A DNA stretch of 64,000 bases, taken from Mimachlamys varia. Its lineage: Eukaryota > Mollusca > Bivalvia > Pectinida > Pectinidae. The stretch is from NCBI GenBank assembly GCA_947623455.1, contig OX392535.1, positions 39,642,688 through 39,706,687 on the forward strand, given 5' to 3'. A model generated the notes under the pieces. That model saw nothing but the letters and a program-made list of their open reading frames with translations, had not been told where the DNA came from and did no database searches. Positions 23,700 to 34,138 of this stretch are shown piece after piece. Made by a program: the position numbers and the translations under genes. Within the stretch, counting starts at the first letter, position 1; the number at the start of each line of letters is the position of its first letter.

Positions 23700-24070
23700 T
23701 TGCAGAATGCGTCTTCTATCAAGAGTCACGTGACTATAGCGCTCTCATTCTACTCCTAATAGCATTGTCGGGCACGCACGCTATCGACGAACTGGAGCCG
23801 AATAAATGAAAGACTGGGCAAAGACTTCCGGGAAAGTGTACAGCACTTACATACGAAACAATTAAATCTCTAATAAAACGTTAATTTTTCTCACGTGCAG
23901 CTAATTCGTCACTTCCGGTAATGTGATGATTTCCGCGCTACGCCGGAAATCAATTATCATATATTTATGCAAGATGTCGTCTGCATAATTTTGTGATTGA
24001 TGTCCGTAACAACGTATGCTAAATTTTGTCTACGGAAAGGGTTTTGGCGCTTGTACCTAGAAAAAATTAA
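23700..24070 (+). repeat. Diverged triplication, copy C
   Basis: ACTGGAGCCGAATAAATGAA, GGCAAAGACTTCCGGGAAAG and TCGTCACTTCCGGTAATGTG align with copy A about 2.3 kb upstream. The 22-bp-array hairpin element lies between copies B and C. Confidence 0.65.
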
Positions 24071-24140
24071 TTTCTTTCTTCGTTGAAGCTATTGAAGTAT
24101 GACGAAGACTTTTGATGTATTCGCCATTTTTGTAAAATAG

Positions 24141-25116
24141 ATATAACCATATATACAGTAAATATAACCATGTATACAGTAAATATAACCATGTATACAG
24201 TAAATAAAACCAAATATACAGTAAATTTAACCTTGTATACAGTAAATATAACCAAACATACAGTAAATATAACCATGTATACAGTAAATATAACCAAATA
24301 TACAGTAAATATAACCATGTATACAGTAAATATAAATATGTATGCAGTAAATATAACCTTGTATACGGTTAATATAACCAACTATACAGTAAATATAACC
24401 TTATATACGGTTAATATAACCAAATATACAGTAAATATAACCAAATATACAGTAAATATAACCATATATACAGTAAATATAACCAAATATACAGTAAATA
24501 TAAATATGTATGCAGTAAATATAACCTTGTATACGGTTAATATAACCAACTATACAGCAAATATAACCTTGTATACGGTTAATATAACCAACTATACAGT
24601 AAATATAACCAAATATACAGTAAACATAACCAAATATACAGTAAATATAACCAAATATACAGTAAATATAACCAAATATACAGTAAATATAACCAAATAT
24701 ACAGTAAATATAACCAAATATACAGTAAATATAACCAAATATACAGTAAACATAACCAAATATACAGTAAATATAACCAAATATACAGTAAATATAACCA
24801 AATATACAGTAAATATAACCAAATATACAGTAAATATAACCTTGTATACGGTTAATATAACCAAATATACAGTAAATATAACCAAATATACAGTAAACAT
24901 AACCAAATATACAGTAAATATAACCAAATATACAGTAAATATAACCATATATACAGTAAATATATAACCATACATACAGTAAATATAACCATATATACAG
25001 TAAATATAACCATATATACAGTAAATATAACCATATATACAGTAAATATAACCATACATACAGTAAATATAACCATATATACAGTAAATATAACCAACTA
25101 TACAGTAAATATAACC
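24141..25116. repeat. 21-bp minisatellite, about 46 copies
   Basis: Units of 21 bp (ATAACCAAATATACAGTAAA + T) with variants ACCATGTATACAGT, ACCTTGTATACGGTT and AAATATGTATGCAGT. The variants recur in the same order 168 bp (8 units) apart, starting at 24334 and 24502, which shows a higher-order duplication. A 2-bp insertion near 24961 shifts the phase. The long open frames here follow from the multiple-of-three period. Confidence 0.97.
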
Positions 25117-26534
25117 AGAGATAATTCAGCATTTCTTTGACCATTGTAATATGCCCGATCCCATACCAACTCGGACAAGTCAAGTATGAAAGCCAATCCA
25201 GTCGAGTTTACATACAAAAAAGGATTTGTTTTAATTAGGTTTGGCCTCTTTGGTCAATCCCAAAAATAAAGTAATGCTCAGTCTGCTCCCTAACAATTAT
25301 TTCTCAGAGAAGTTTACTGTAGCTATTGTGCAAACTAAACAACCTCAGGGCAACCTTTTATTGTCAAGAGACACACAGACAGGGGTCAGCTGCGGGTCAT
25401 TTGTCCTGTGACAGCGAGGTCGCGTGTAGCCACATTAATTTTCAGTGACGTCGCGCTAGTGTGTGGACATTATTGGACTGAGATTTATAGCATGTTCCAT
25501 TTAAAGGAACGTTCCTGTTGTTCCGGAACGAACTAGACGTTCCGGTTGTTCCGGGACGAAACCAGACATTCCAATAAATGGAATGCGACGTTCCGCCGGA
25601 ACGAACCGGTTTGTTGTGAACGTCTTATTTGAGGGTTTCAAGTTGGATCCAATATGGCGACCAATGAAAGATTTTTGTTTCAGTTGATGGATATATTGAA
25701 CAAAAAAGAAATAACTGTAACGATTTAAACTGTAACTTTAAACTTTCATCAGTAAATGTATAACTACCGACCCCAAATGGCATCAAAGTGTGAAAAACTT
25801 GTATATTAAAGCGATGACTCCCGTTGTTTTACAGATATTACGACTGAACCGTGAAGACAATTTCCGGAAATTTCTGTTTTTGTTTTTCATTTTCGATTAT
25901 TAGAATTCTGTTCTGTTCTATTTAGCACAACGGGAGCGTTCCGATAAAATTGATACACTATAAGTACTCCTCATGGGGATGTACTTTGTTCTAAGTCACA
26001 TGAATCTGTGTTTTGTGTTCTCACTTGTAAAAATGTAATCAATTTTTCCTTCCTCTCCCGTTATTATTGTCTCTGATGTTGACCCTAAAACATCTAGTAT
26101 TATGTGTGTTGGTATACAATATGCGTCAATATACAAGTAGGCCATTGATTGCTAGTGGCATATTGTATATTTTCGTTCCAATCAGAGGATTCTTTACTCT
26201 TTTTAGTGTTAATACACCGACTGGTGGAAACCTTTAAATCTGATATTTAAATAAAATTCCGACCAGAACAATTTCTTTGACACTAGACTCTAACTAAGTC
26301 TTCATATTCATAATTTTAAAGATGAATGAAACGGCCAATACAGACTCCTTGGACCTTTTGTTTCATTTTGTTAATACAAAGAGGGAGGAAAACGTTTTTT
26401 TTTTTCATACAACATTTGAGTAGAAAATAATCACTATTCAATAGTTACATGACATTATATTATACTGTAGACAACACAATTCAACACAGATATAATTATT
26501 TTGCCATAATAACCCTTTGTATATACCACACAAA
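25117..26534. other. Non-coding; palindromic GGAAC cluster inside
   Basis: Apart from the cluster at 25505-25610 nothing is recognised. CCAATCAGAGG occurs near 26179. Confidence 0.4.
25505..25610. promoter_or_regulatory. Cluster of GGAAC/GTTCC palindromes, HSE-like
   Basis: GGAACGTTCC, GTTCCGGAACGAAC, GACGTTCCGGTTGTTCCGGG and GTTCCGCCGGAACGAAC alternate GAA and TTC in ~100 bp. This resembles the inverted nGAAn blocks of heat-shock elements, but spacing is irregular and no promoter is attached. A degenerate palindromic repeat is an equal alternative. Confidence 0.3.
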
Positions 26535-26752
26535 GTGGACGCGGTGGTCGAGTAGTTGAGGTGTCCCGACCGACATTCTACCACTAGCTCTCAACCTATT
26601 GGTTGAGAGTTCGAAACCCACGTTGGACAGTTACCAGGTACTGGTCGTAGGTCAATGGTAGTTCTCCGGGGACTCCGGCTTTCCTCCACCTCCAAAACCT
26701 GGCACGTCCTTGCTGTTAGTACGACGTAAAGCATAAATAAATCAAACCAAAT
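26535..26752 (+). mobile_element. SINE family 1, third copy
   Basis: CGCGGTGGTCGAGTAGTTGA (A-box-like), GAGAGTTCGAAACCC (B-box-like), then TCTCCGGGGACTCCGGCTTT and tail GCTGTTAGTACGACGTAAAG with an A-rich end. Moderately diverged from the 4240 copy. Confidence 0.8.
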
Positions 26753-27936
26753 ATACAATACCCATCGTCGATAACTGCAGAAGATATTTGGCATAAGTTT
26801 CAATATCATCTTAAATGAACAAGTTATATATGAATCAACTTAATGAAAAGTGCGTTCATTCCACTACGAATGTTAAGGATAAATAAACTGCAAATAAAAC
26901 GCAAACGAACTCTAGCGTTTTGTTTTGACATCCATTACACTTATCATTGCTGATACTTCACTTCAAAGCCTTTCTGTCAAGCGTTTTTATGACTCATATG
27001 CTTGGCGTAAATCGCCTTGCTATAGCAAAGTATAGATGAGAGAATTATGAATAACCATAGAAACGTTTGATGAAATATTTCTTGATTGTAAATATATTGA
27101 TTCAAATATGCGACTTTTCATACTTTTGTACAATGGAGTAACGTATACGCGTTTTATGATAACTTATTACGACGATCGATAATTACGTGACGTCACAATA
27201 CTGACATACGAACCACGGGCTCTGCTCTAATGACCGTATAAGTATAACATATATTTACAGATGTTTAATATGAAGCTCCAGTTTTCCCAGGACTACCAAA
27301 TTCTTATTGATATTCATTCCGAAAACTCACAATTTCCCCGTAGGCCGGCTTTTAACTGAAATCTTATCTCACTAAACCGTGCCACGCAGTCATTAGGTCA
27401 CTGGTTCCAACTATTACGCCAGAGTCAAAAGACCAGTGCTGGATCCGCAGGGGATACTGTAGGGTCCTTAAACGAAACTAGTCTTAACCCCAGCCTTTAG
27501 TGCAAGCGCTTTCATCACCGATATCGTGGCAGAATAATTAGTATGCAATGTTGACGCACGTGCCGAACTTATAATAATCGTATGCACTTGTTGTTAGATG
27601 AAATTTCCGTCGCCGTTTAATATTACGCTAATTTCGGTTTATTTGAGATAATTGAGCTTCAATGGCCCTAGCAAGTTTGCTTAAAACTCTTATGTGCGTA
27701 TTGGTTAAGCAGTTCGTTGCAGAAATATAGCATGTAGTCAACAGGCTAGGTGAGTTTTCTGTCGAATTGCCGAACTTCGTGCCAAATTGCCTAACTCCGT
27801 GCTGAAAACCAAGGAGTCTTATGACATTTCCAATAACAGACTAAAAGGCGGAAGAGATATTGGGGTGGGGCAGAACACAGGGACACGGAAATTACGTTTT
27901 TTGTAGTAAAAGCTATATTTGGACCGAGCTAAGGTG
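26753..27936. other. Non-coding, no recognised feature
   Basis: No protein-like frame or repeat recognised. Confidence 0.4.
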
Positions 27937-27940
27937 TTAA

Positions 27941-28260
27941 AGGCACAATATCCGTAACTTCATGAAATTTTTCGTGTTTCTGAAAAAATCTAAAAATAAT
28001 CCAGTTGATAACCATGCAAAGATAAGCATAAAGCTAAGTAAACCTGAGAGGTAACTAGCAAGAAACTCTTGACAGAAAAAAACAAAGACTTGAAAATAAT
28101 TCAGGTGAGGCGCAACTTCAACCGGTACCGGTAACCGCGAAAGAATTCATCTTGGAAATTGCTGATATCAGTTAATCTTAAATAAATATATAATTATAAA
28201 AGTTAATACTAGGCTTAACTTCCGCTTCAAATTTTGCCGAAAGTTACGTATATTGGGCCT
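27941..28260 (+). mobile_element. TTAA-flanked MITE, copy 2
   Basis: Left flank TTAA then AGGCACAATATCCGTAACTT; right end AAGTTACGTATATTGGGCCT then GTAA. Body as in the copy at 19336, with a shorter centre. Confidence 0.8.
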
Positions 28261-29160
28261 GTAAGGAGCAATGCTACACGTTTTGCCTGCCCTACTGATG
28301 GTAGTATATGAATATTATCATCATTTAGGGATTGCCTTTTGTGCCGAAAATGGATCTAAACTCCTAAACCAGGAAAAAGTACAAGAATATTATTTACCTT
28401 GCATGTAGCATATTTCTAAATAAAGCTGTAACAAAAAACAAAAACAAAAAACCCAGCTTCCTGTTGGTCAGTAGACATAAAATCGGAGACCAATTTTCAT
28501 TTAAAAGTTGCTGATATGTTGAGCCTTAAATGCAATGTTCACATTATAGAAGAGACGTCTGGTTCTATTGTTCATAGTTATTATCAACGGATATATCAAG
28601 ACGACATAATATTTTTAATATTGCTTAGTATGTGTTATTACAGTGCAAATGATGCGGTCTTGTCAAGTCACCTGAACGTTTGGTTCCTATGCTGATCTTA
28701 TGGCATTTGAAGCGGAAGTAAAAGCTGTTTCTTTATTCGGTTCGCGTTATATAGAACAGCTTTGTTGTACATATCTGTAATACGCAAAGATTCTGGATCA
28801 TTCCCAGAGGCCGTTCGGTACATGTATACAATCCGAACAGGGTATTGTCCAATTCACCAAGTTGACTTGCCGACTAGCAATATTTTAATATGCTTTTAAT
28901 ATTTTAACAATAATTGTTCAACATATTTTAAAATGTCTTGGGGCATTTACGTTATTCGGGAGGAGCTGGAATGTAGGGGGAAGGTCGTTGTTGTTGTTGA
29001 TGTTGGTGTTGTTGTTGTTGTTGTTGGAAGGATAGCTTCATTGAAAGTAAATCGTATCCGTATGCATGTTTAAATAATGTCAAACGATCAAAACGTCAAA
29101 TATAGAATATGAACATTGAAAACAGTAGATTTAGCTTTAATTTATTCCATTTTATACCAG
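28261..29160. other. Non-coding with a (GTT)n microsatellite
   Basis: A GTT/GAT trinucleotide tract is at 28985-29027. Nothing else is recognised. Confidence 0.5.
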
Positions 29161-29164
29161 AGCA

Positions 29165-29328
29165 TGAGTACAGTTTCATAATTACAGGCCCAAGAGTACC
29201 CGGAAAAAAACGCATGTGATCGAATACGTGACGAAATACCTTATTGTTGTTTCCAATCGGGGACTTGAACCAAAGCCGCCTTGGTAAAAAGAAGAGTGCG
29301 TTATTCACAGCACCACAAGACCCCCCCC
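29165..29328 (-). mobile_element. SINE family 3, degenerate copy
   Basis: Reading the minus strand: a tRNA-like head with GTGGTGCTGTGAATAACGCA, a CAAGGCGGC stretch, GGTTCAAGTCCCCGATTGG, then a GGGTACTCTTGGGCC fragment of the central domain. A 12-13 base C run lies at its outer edge. Confidence 0.65.
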
Positions 29329-29390
29329 CCCCCCCGAACTCTTTGTATTTGTAAGGGTTCTCAATGTGTCTGAACATCAATGCTCGTAGA

Positions 29391-29590
29391 GATGACGTAA
29401 CACACACATGTGCTGCACCTTTTAAATTTAGTAATAGATACAGTATGCCGAAAAAATGAATTCGACTGCACCATACAGCTGTTTCGTCCTCCTAGGACTC
29501 TTCAGTGATGCTAGGGGCCAAAAGGTGGGAATCCAAAATTTCTAAACTAATGTAGAAGCAGAAGGGTCAGGTGCGTAAAACCCCTTTAAT
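29391..29590 (+). mobile_element. Dispersed element P (array-less copy)
   Basis: GATGACGTAACACACACATG, TTTTAAATTTAGTAATAGAT, CACCATACAGCTGTTTCGTC and CCTAGGACTCTTCAGTGATG match the spacers of the 33-bp array element (37304-37412, 37650-37770). It continues into CTAGGGGCCAAAAGGTGGGA and ends near AAAACCCCTTTAA, matching the reversed copy at 42770. Confidence 0.75.
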
Positions 29591-30074
29591 TGTTAATGAA
29601 TTTAAAAGTAAAATTAAACTAGTTCTGTATAATTTCAAATCGTGTACTACGAAATGAACAAAAAAAACATACGAGATACATTGTAGTCGTTCATGTGTAT
29701 GCTGTATGGATTGAAATACACTATATCATATATATCGCATGTTCTTCGTGTTGGTTCTTGAGGTGCTACATTCAATTTCAACGAGTTGTACAATTTGAAA
29801 ATATTAAATATAGATGATTAAGCCTTGTATATAGGTACAATATAATACCAGTGAAACGTAATTCAATAATTATAAAATCAATTTGAAAATTATGCAAAAC
29901 TATATCGGGAGTATTGAACAATATATACATGTAAAATATCACGAACTACAGTAGAACTCAGATGTTCGTTCCCAAGCACGGCGCGCATGCGTGTTTAATA
30001 CTTCTGTGGTTCCGTACGCGTATCAGACAATTGTGTAGTGTCATAAGCGGAGTTATTAATCGATGTATAATAAT
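29591..30074. other. Non-coding, no recognised feature
   Basis: AT-rich; nothing recognised. Confidence 0.4.
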
Positions 30075-30490
30075 TAAGCATTACACATCATTCTGTTTCG
30101 TGTTATGGTCCTATAACACGGAATAGGATTGCAGATAAAATGAATAACGCGCGTTATGATTGTTTATCTGCAATTCTGTTCCGTGTTATAGGACCATAAC
30201 ACGGAACAGAATGATGTTTAATGCTTATATTTACATTTTTCCATTGGTTTTGATAATAAATTTATATTTATATTCTACATTTGTTCTGAAAGTTTAAGGT
30301 AGATTTCTAATAAATGGAACAGCGAACAGCCAGTATCGGTCGGCTATTTCCAACCTTATGATTATGACGTCACAATCGTAATGACGTCATAATGACCACT
30401 CCAGTGTTTTGCTCTCATAACACGGAACTGGCCTTGGTAGTGTTATAAAGTGGCAATGCAGAGCAAATGTTAATGTCAATATTTAGAAAT
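30075..30490 (-). mobile_element. Hairpin element (family b-like)
   Basis: A long hairpin at 30075-30227 has arms sharing AAGCATTA(A/C)ACATCATTCTG and GTGTTATGGTCCTATAACAC. It is followed by CRE-like sites (TATGACGTCACAATCG, GTAATGACGTCATAATGACC, 30360-30395), a CATAACACGGAAC block and the end GCAGAGCAAATG. The order is the mirror image of the element at 22690, so it is placed on the minus strand. Confidence 0.75.
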
Positions 30491-31213
30491 TTTGAAAACT
30501 TTATATATAGTAAGTTCCAGAGCGTGTAATATCCACGTGATTTATCTGTGGGCTGCTAATAGAATGTTCGATCGTGGTGCGGTACGTCAAATTCTGTTTA
30601 GTATATACACCGGTATATACTCTGCCTAGACTGTTTGTAGACAGTACTGGTACGTACACGCTCTGTCTGATAAATGCCATGCACGGAATTTTCCGGTAAT
30701 TTACCATGTAAACTAAACAAATCAGAATGTTTGCATATCTTCGAATATAAGGTTGACGTCAGGCAGATTATTTGATATATCATCAGATTCTTGAAAAAAT
30801 AATTAATGACGTTTTGAGTTTGTTGAAGGATTCGAAACCTTACCTTGTAGATTTTCTTTGATGACCGTTAATTGGGGTGTTTTAACTGAGCATTTTGCAC
30901 GTAGGTATACCCGCCAGTATAAATATACGTGCCATAGCGAGACACTCGGAATCTCTCGGCTATGTACGTAGAGCTGAATAATGGACAGATTTCTAAACAG
31001 TTTACATTATCCCTACAAATGAGTTTACGGTTTAAGACAGTGTATTTACTTACATTTGTGGTTTTGTGTAGATAACACCTTATTTTGGCCATCCTAGAAG
31101 TGTAACTGAAAGGTTGTACGGGGATTGTTAAAGACTTGTAGATGTACACATCGTATATGGATTAACATTTCACGGGCTGGTTTAGAGTTTAACCCTGTTC
31201 CTATACATTTCAG
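30491..31213. other. Region upstream of the GPCR exon
   Basis: No other coding exon seen. It holds a TATA-like box at 30918. TTCCTATACATTTCAG at 31198-31213 could act as a 3' splice site just before the GPCR start, with a weak pyrimidine tract. Confidence 0.35.
30918..30925 (+). promoter_or_regulatory. TATA-like box upstream of GPCR exon
   Basis: TATAAATA about 315 bp before the proposed start codon. Such strings are common in AT-rich DNA, so this is only a candidate. If the 31213 acceptor is used instead, the true promoter lies further upstream. Confidence 0.2.
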
Positions 31214-31354
31214 ATGGACTGTGCGTTCGACTATGGACTCCACTACAGCTCCAAGTTCAACAACTGCCGAACTCAACTGTTCACTTGGACTGGTGAGCGG
31301 AGAGTTACTTCCCTTAGTCAACTCAACATTGAACGGGTACAGCTCAAATTGTAA
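31214..31354 (+). other. Out-of-frame upstream ORF overlapping the GPCR start
   Basis: An ATG at 31214 opens a 46-codon frame ending at TAA 31352-31354. It overlaps the GPCR start (31233) in another frame. It lies directly after a possible acceptor AG, so it would be in the mRNA in either exon model. It could lower translation of the receptor; its peptide has no recognisable features. Confidence 0.35.
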
Positions 31355-31729
31355 CGTTACCATGGAGACAGACTCGAACATTTCCGTCGGCATGCCACCT
31401 CATCCGGTTCACTCAACATCCGTTCAGGCAGTCGTCGGACTCTCGTTACTTTTTTTCATCATAGAAATCGTCGGCATCGTCGGCAATAGTCTTGTAGTCA
31501 TCGTCGTCCTCCTAGACCGGAAGATGCGACAATCTGTGACGAACATTTTCATCATGAATTTGGCAGTTTCTGATTGGATGATAATGGTGTTCGGAATACC
31601 GGAAATTGTCCAAGTGATGTTAAATCGAGGCTGGGTACTGGGACCCGTCCTTTGTAAATTTAACCGTTTTGTCCTTGTGGTATCACTTTACGCGTCCATA
31701 CTGTCCTTGGTTTCCGTCTGTATTGAAAG
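31233..31729 (+). CDS. Class A GPCR, peptide-receptor-like, first coding exon (partial)
   Basis: Encodes 166 residues from MDSTTAPSS to the Glu-Arg of the E/DRY motif. The extracellular N-terminus has four N-glycosylation sequons (Asn15, 30, 41, 49). TM1 (about 68-94) contains GNSLVV with Asn85 at 1.50; TM2 (about 104-130) has LAVSD with Asp114 at 2.50; ECL1 has Trp134 in WVLG; Cys141 is at 3.25; TM3 ends SVCIER. The Arg codon is cut after two bases by a GTAAGT donor, so the exon ends at 31729 in phase 2. An intron in this Arg codon is known from many class A receptors. ATG 31233 was chosen over the upstream in-frame ATG at 31125 because the residues between look non-coding and a possible acceptor lies in between. 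TM3 resembles invertebrate neuropeptide receptors; the subfamily and ligand are unknown. TM4-TM7 were not found, so the gene may continue beyond this window, have unseen exons, or be broken. Confidence 0.85.
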
Positions 31730-31735
31730 GTAAGT
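31728..31735 (+). other. 5' splice site ending the GPCR exon
   Basis: AG|GTAAGT, a strong consensus donor with the cut after 31729. Reading through gives a stop immediately (TAA 31731-31733), so splicing is required for a complete receptor. Confidence 0.85.
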
Positions 31736-32862
31736 TTCATAACTAATACATGTATGTAGTTAACCGTTGAACGTCTGTCAGAATGCATTTATTGTCAATA
31801 TGAATGCAATCTGGATGCAAGGTAGATTTAATGATGTCCTTGTATGTTAACATACCGAAAGATTTTTTTTTACGAAAATCATAATCACCTTAGTGATTAA
31901 CGTAAAGCTATAATGCGTGTTACTCGAGACGACGTACAAAGCGTTGACGTAACGTAGGTCAACATAGCACCAAAGTGACGTCTTGATAATATCCGATGTT
32001 TTTGACTGCATCTATACTACTGTGAATACTGTCCAGATTTACATTGAGTAAATGGGAAGCCATCGTGCAAAATGAAAATATTTTTTGAGTATATGCAGTT
32101 TGCTTTTGGGAAGCGTGTTCTTTTATCTTTCTACAAATCCATTATTTAGTGTCATATTTCTAAAACGTCTGCCTTCGTCTATGTGTTTGGAAAATGAAGA
32201 ACATGCTTTTACAAATAGCAAAGGACTGTGTGTACTATTCTTCGCGCCTGCGGAGATTAGAGAAGAAAAAAAATAGAAAGATTTGCAGTTTCCAATGAGC
32301 CCACGTTCTGCCATGCAAGTTCATTTCCGTAATGATAAACACAATCTTTCAGATAGTCTCTCTATTATCAAATCGCTACCTAAATATATAAGTGTAAAAT
32401 GCTGTAGTTTTCAACCCTAGAGCTAGGATACGAGAGTGTAGGCAGATGATAAGTAATATACACACTTCCGGGGAAATAAAGTGTTTCAATTACAAACAAT
32501 TGGCGTGCATTTCAAAAGTCTTCCGTATTCACCATTCATGAATTACATATCTCTGAGTTTTGTATTAGTGATAAAATTCTTCGTGATTAAACAGGTCAAA
32601 ATAGCATAGATAATTTTATACAATTTATGTCCAAGTAAACAGTGGACACCAATGAAAGCAACTTGTTATTATATTTCTTCGATTTCGTCGTGTGAACTTC
32701 ACATGAAAGCCAAACAACAAAAGCGAGAAATGTTTATGTGATGTATAGGAAAACCCCCCATTAAAATGGCGATAATAAAAGGAGTGCAACATTTGCAGGA
32801 ATAATTTTGGATTAACAGAAAAACGTCAATTACCTAGTTAAACAGGTAAAAAAACGAGTATT
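31736..32862 (+). other. Presumed GPCR intron 1 sequence
   Basis: No TM4-TM7-like segment is visible in any frame. The downstream minisatellite and gypsy copy would also lie within this intron if the gene continues to the right. Confidence 0.4.
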
Positions 32863-33159
32863 GGCGGCTGTGTTGACGAGGTTAAAGTGATTATTGGAGA
32901 CTGTGTTGAGAAAGTTAAAGTTGTTATCGGCAGCTGTTTTGACGAGGTTAAAATAATTATCGGAGGCTGTGTTGACGAGGTTAAAGTGATTATCGGCGGC
33001 TGTGTTGACGAGGCTAAAGTGATTATCGGCGGCTGTGTTGACGAGGTTAAAGTGGTTATCGGCGGTTGTGTTGAAAAGGTTAAAGTTGTTATCGGCGGTC
33101 GTGTTGACGACGTTTAAGTGATTATCGGCGGCTGTGTTGACGAGGTTAAAGATGATGTA
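32863..33159. repeat. 33-bp minisatellite of element P, left part
   Basis: Nine or so units of 33 bp (GATTATCGGCGGCTGTGTTG + ACGAGGTTAAAGT). The array runs into GATGATGTAACACA, which is cut by the gypsy element; the matching remainder ACACACACATGTGCTGCACC resumes at 37299. The open frames are by-products of the 33-bp period. Confidence 0.92.
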
Positions 33160-33164
33160 ACACA
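33160..33164. repeat. Target-site duplication of gypsy element, left
   Basis: ACACA, identical to 37299-37303. Other copies of this spacer read GTAACACACACATG uninterrupted, supporting a 5-bp duplication. The site is itself a CA repeat, so one or two bases of slippage are possible. Confidence 0.7.
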
Positions 33165-33350
33165 AGTTGTATTCCCATTTGGGATGGTCCAGGATTCGAA
33201 TTAAATCACCGTGATTAAACACATAACCAAGGCCATTGCTTGTGTCCGCCTGCTTTCTTTATTACTAAGTGCGCATGCTCAGGGAGCATACCATATTATA
33301 AGTATACCGAGGGAGCGATTATGAATTAGGTAAATGATACAAACACTACA
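33165..33350 (-). repeat. 3' LTR of gypsy element (186 bp)
   Basis: On the minus strand it starts TGTAGTGTTTGTATCATTTA and ends near GGAATACAACT. It aligns with 37182-37298 except for 69 extra bases (about 33181-33249) and single changes. It includes AGGGAGCATACCATATTATA. Confidence 0.9.
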
Positions 33351-33363
33351 TCCCTCCTTTTCC
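33351..33363 (-). other. Polypurine tract
   Basis: On the minus strand GGAAAAGGAGGGA abuts the 3' LTR start TGTAGTG. This is the position and composition expected for the plus-strand primer. Confidence 0.8.
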
Positions 33364-33604
33364 AGAAAATAACTTAACCCTTTACCACTTTCATATTGGT
33401 TAAGAACCATTATCCTTAAGCTTGAACACTTTGAACACTTATAAACTTCAAAACTCATTTTTAAACAGTCTTTGAAAACAAACTGAAATTATAACACTGC
33501 TTTCAGCAACACAAAATTAATATACGTGTAAACGCATAAAGTAAAATTACTGTTAACATAGTTCATGTAATGGTCACTTCAAAGTCCTTGAACCTCGATG
33601 GAAG

Positions 33605-34123
33605 TTATTCCTGTTTTAGAAGAACAGTGTCTCCAGTGTTTACATCACTTCTAACTTTGGCATTTCGCGTTCTGTCCGCATATATTTTACTTTTTCCTTT
33701 TTGTTCGCTGTCGCGATCGCGTACACCAATCTCTTCTCCTGAATACTCCTCTATTCCTGGTAAACGCGTCCTTAACTTGCGTTTGAATAACAGTTCAGCC
33801 GGACTCACACCGGTAACAGAATGAGGTGTGGTTCTGTAACACATTAAGTATTTGTCGATCTCCTCTCTCCAGTCTCTTTTCTCTACCTGGGCTGTCCTAA
33901 CTCTTTTCAGTAGAGACCGATTTTGTCTCTCTACTTCTCCATTGGCTTGAGGCCAAAGGGGCGTAACTCTTCTGTGCTCAATCCCCTGTTCTGACAGATA
34001 ATCAGCAAACCATTCACTGATAAATTGTGGTCCGTTGTCTGTAGTTATAGAGACTGTTAATTCATGTATCATGAATATTTGTTTCAAGCTCTTTATGATT
34101 TTATCTGTAGTCGTCGTCCTCAT
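33605..34123 (-). pseudogene. gypsy integrase, catalytic and C-terminal part
   Basis: Begins just after the in-frame TAG at about 34136-34138. It carries TTDNGPQF (second catalytic Asp) and ANGEVERQN (catalytic Glu), then a C-terminal domain with GVSPAELLF and a GDTVLLKQE stretch that ends at TAA (33605). The remaining ~250 bp before the 3' LTR shows no further domain. A long downstream tail seen in many gypsy integrases is missing. Confidence 0.9.
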
Positions 34124-34138
34124 GGTGTGGACCTCATA

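Noticed and set aside
24067..25183. Open frames of 100-265 codons with 7-residue repeats
   Set aside because: By-products of the 21-bp array.
32085..32276. Hydrophobic frame after the GPCR exon, considered as TM4
   Set aside because: No matching acceptor phase and no TM4 landmarks such as a conserved Trp followed by Pro.
32830..33222. Repetitive frames on both strands
   Set aside because: By-products of the 33-bp array of element P.
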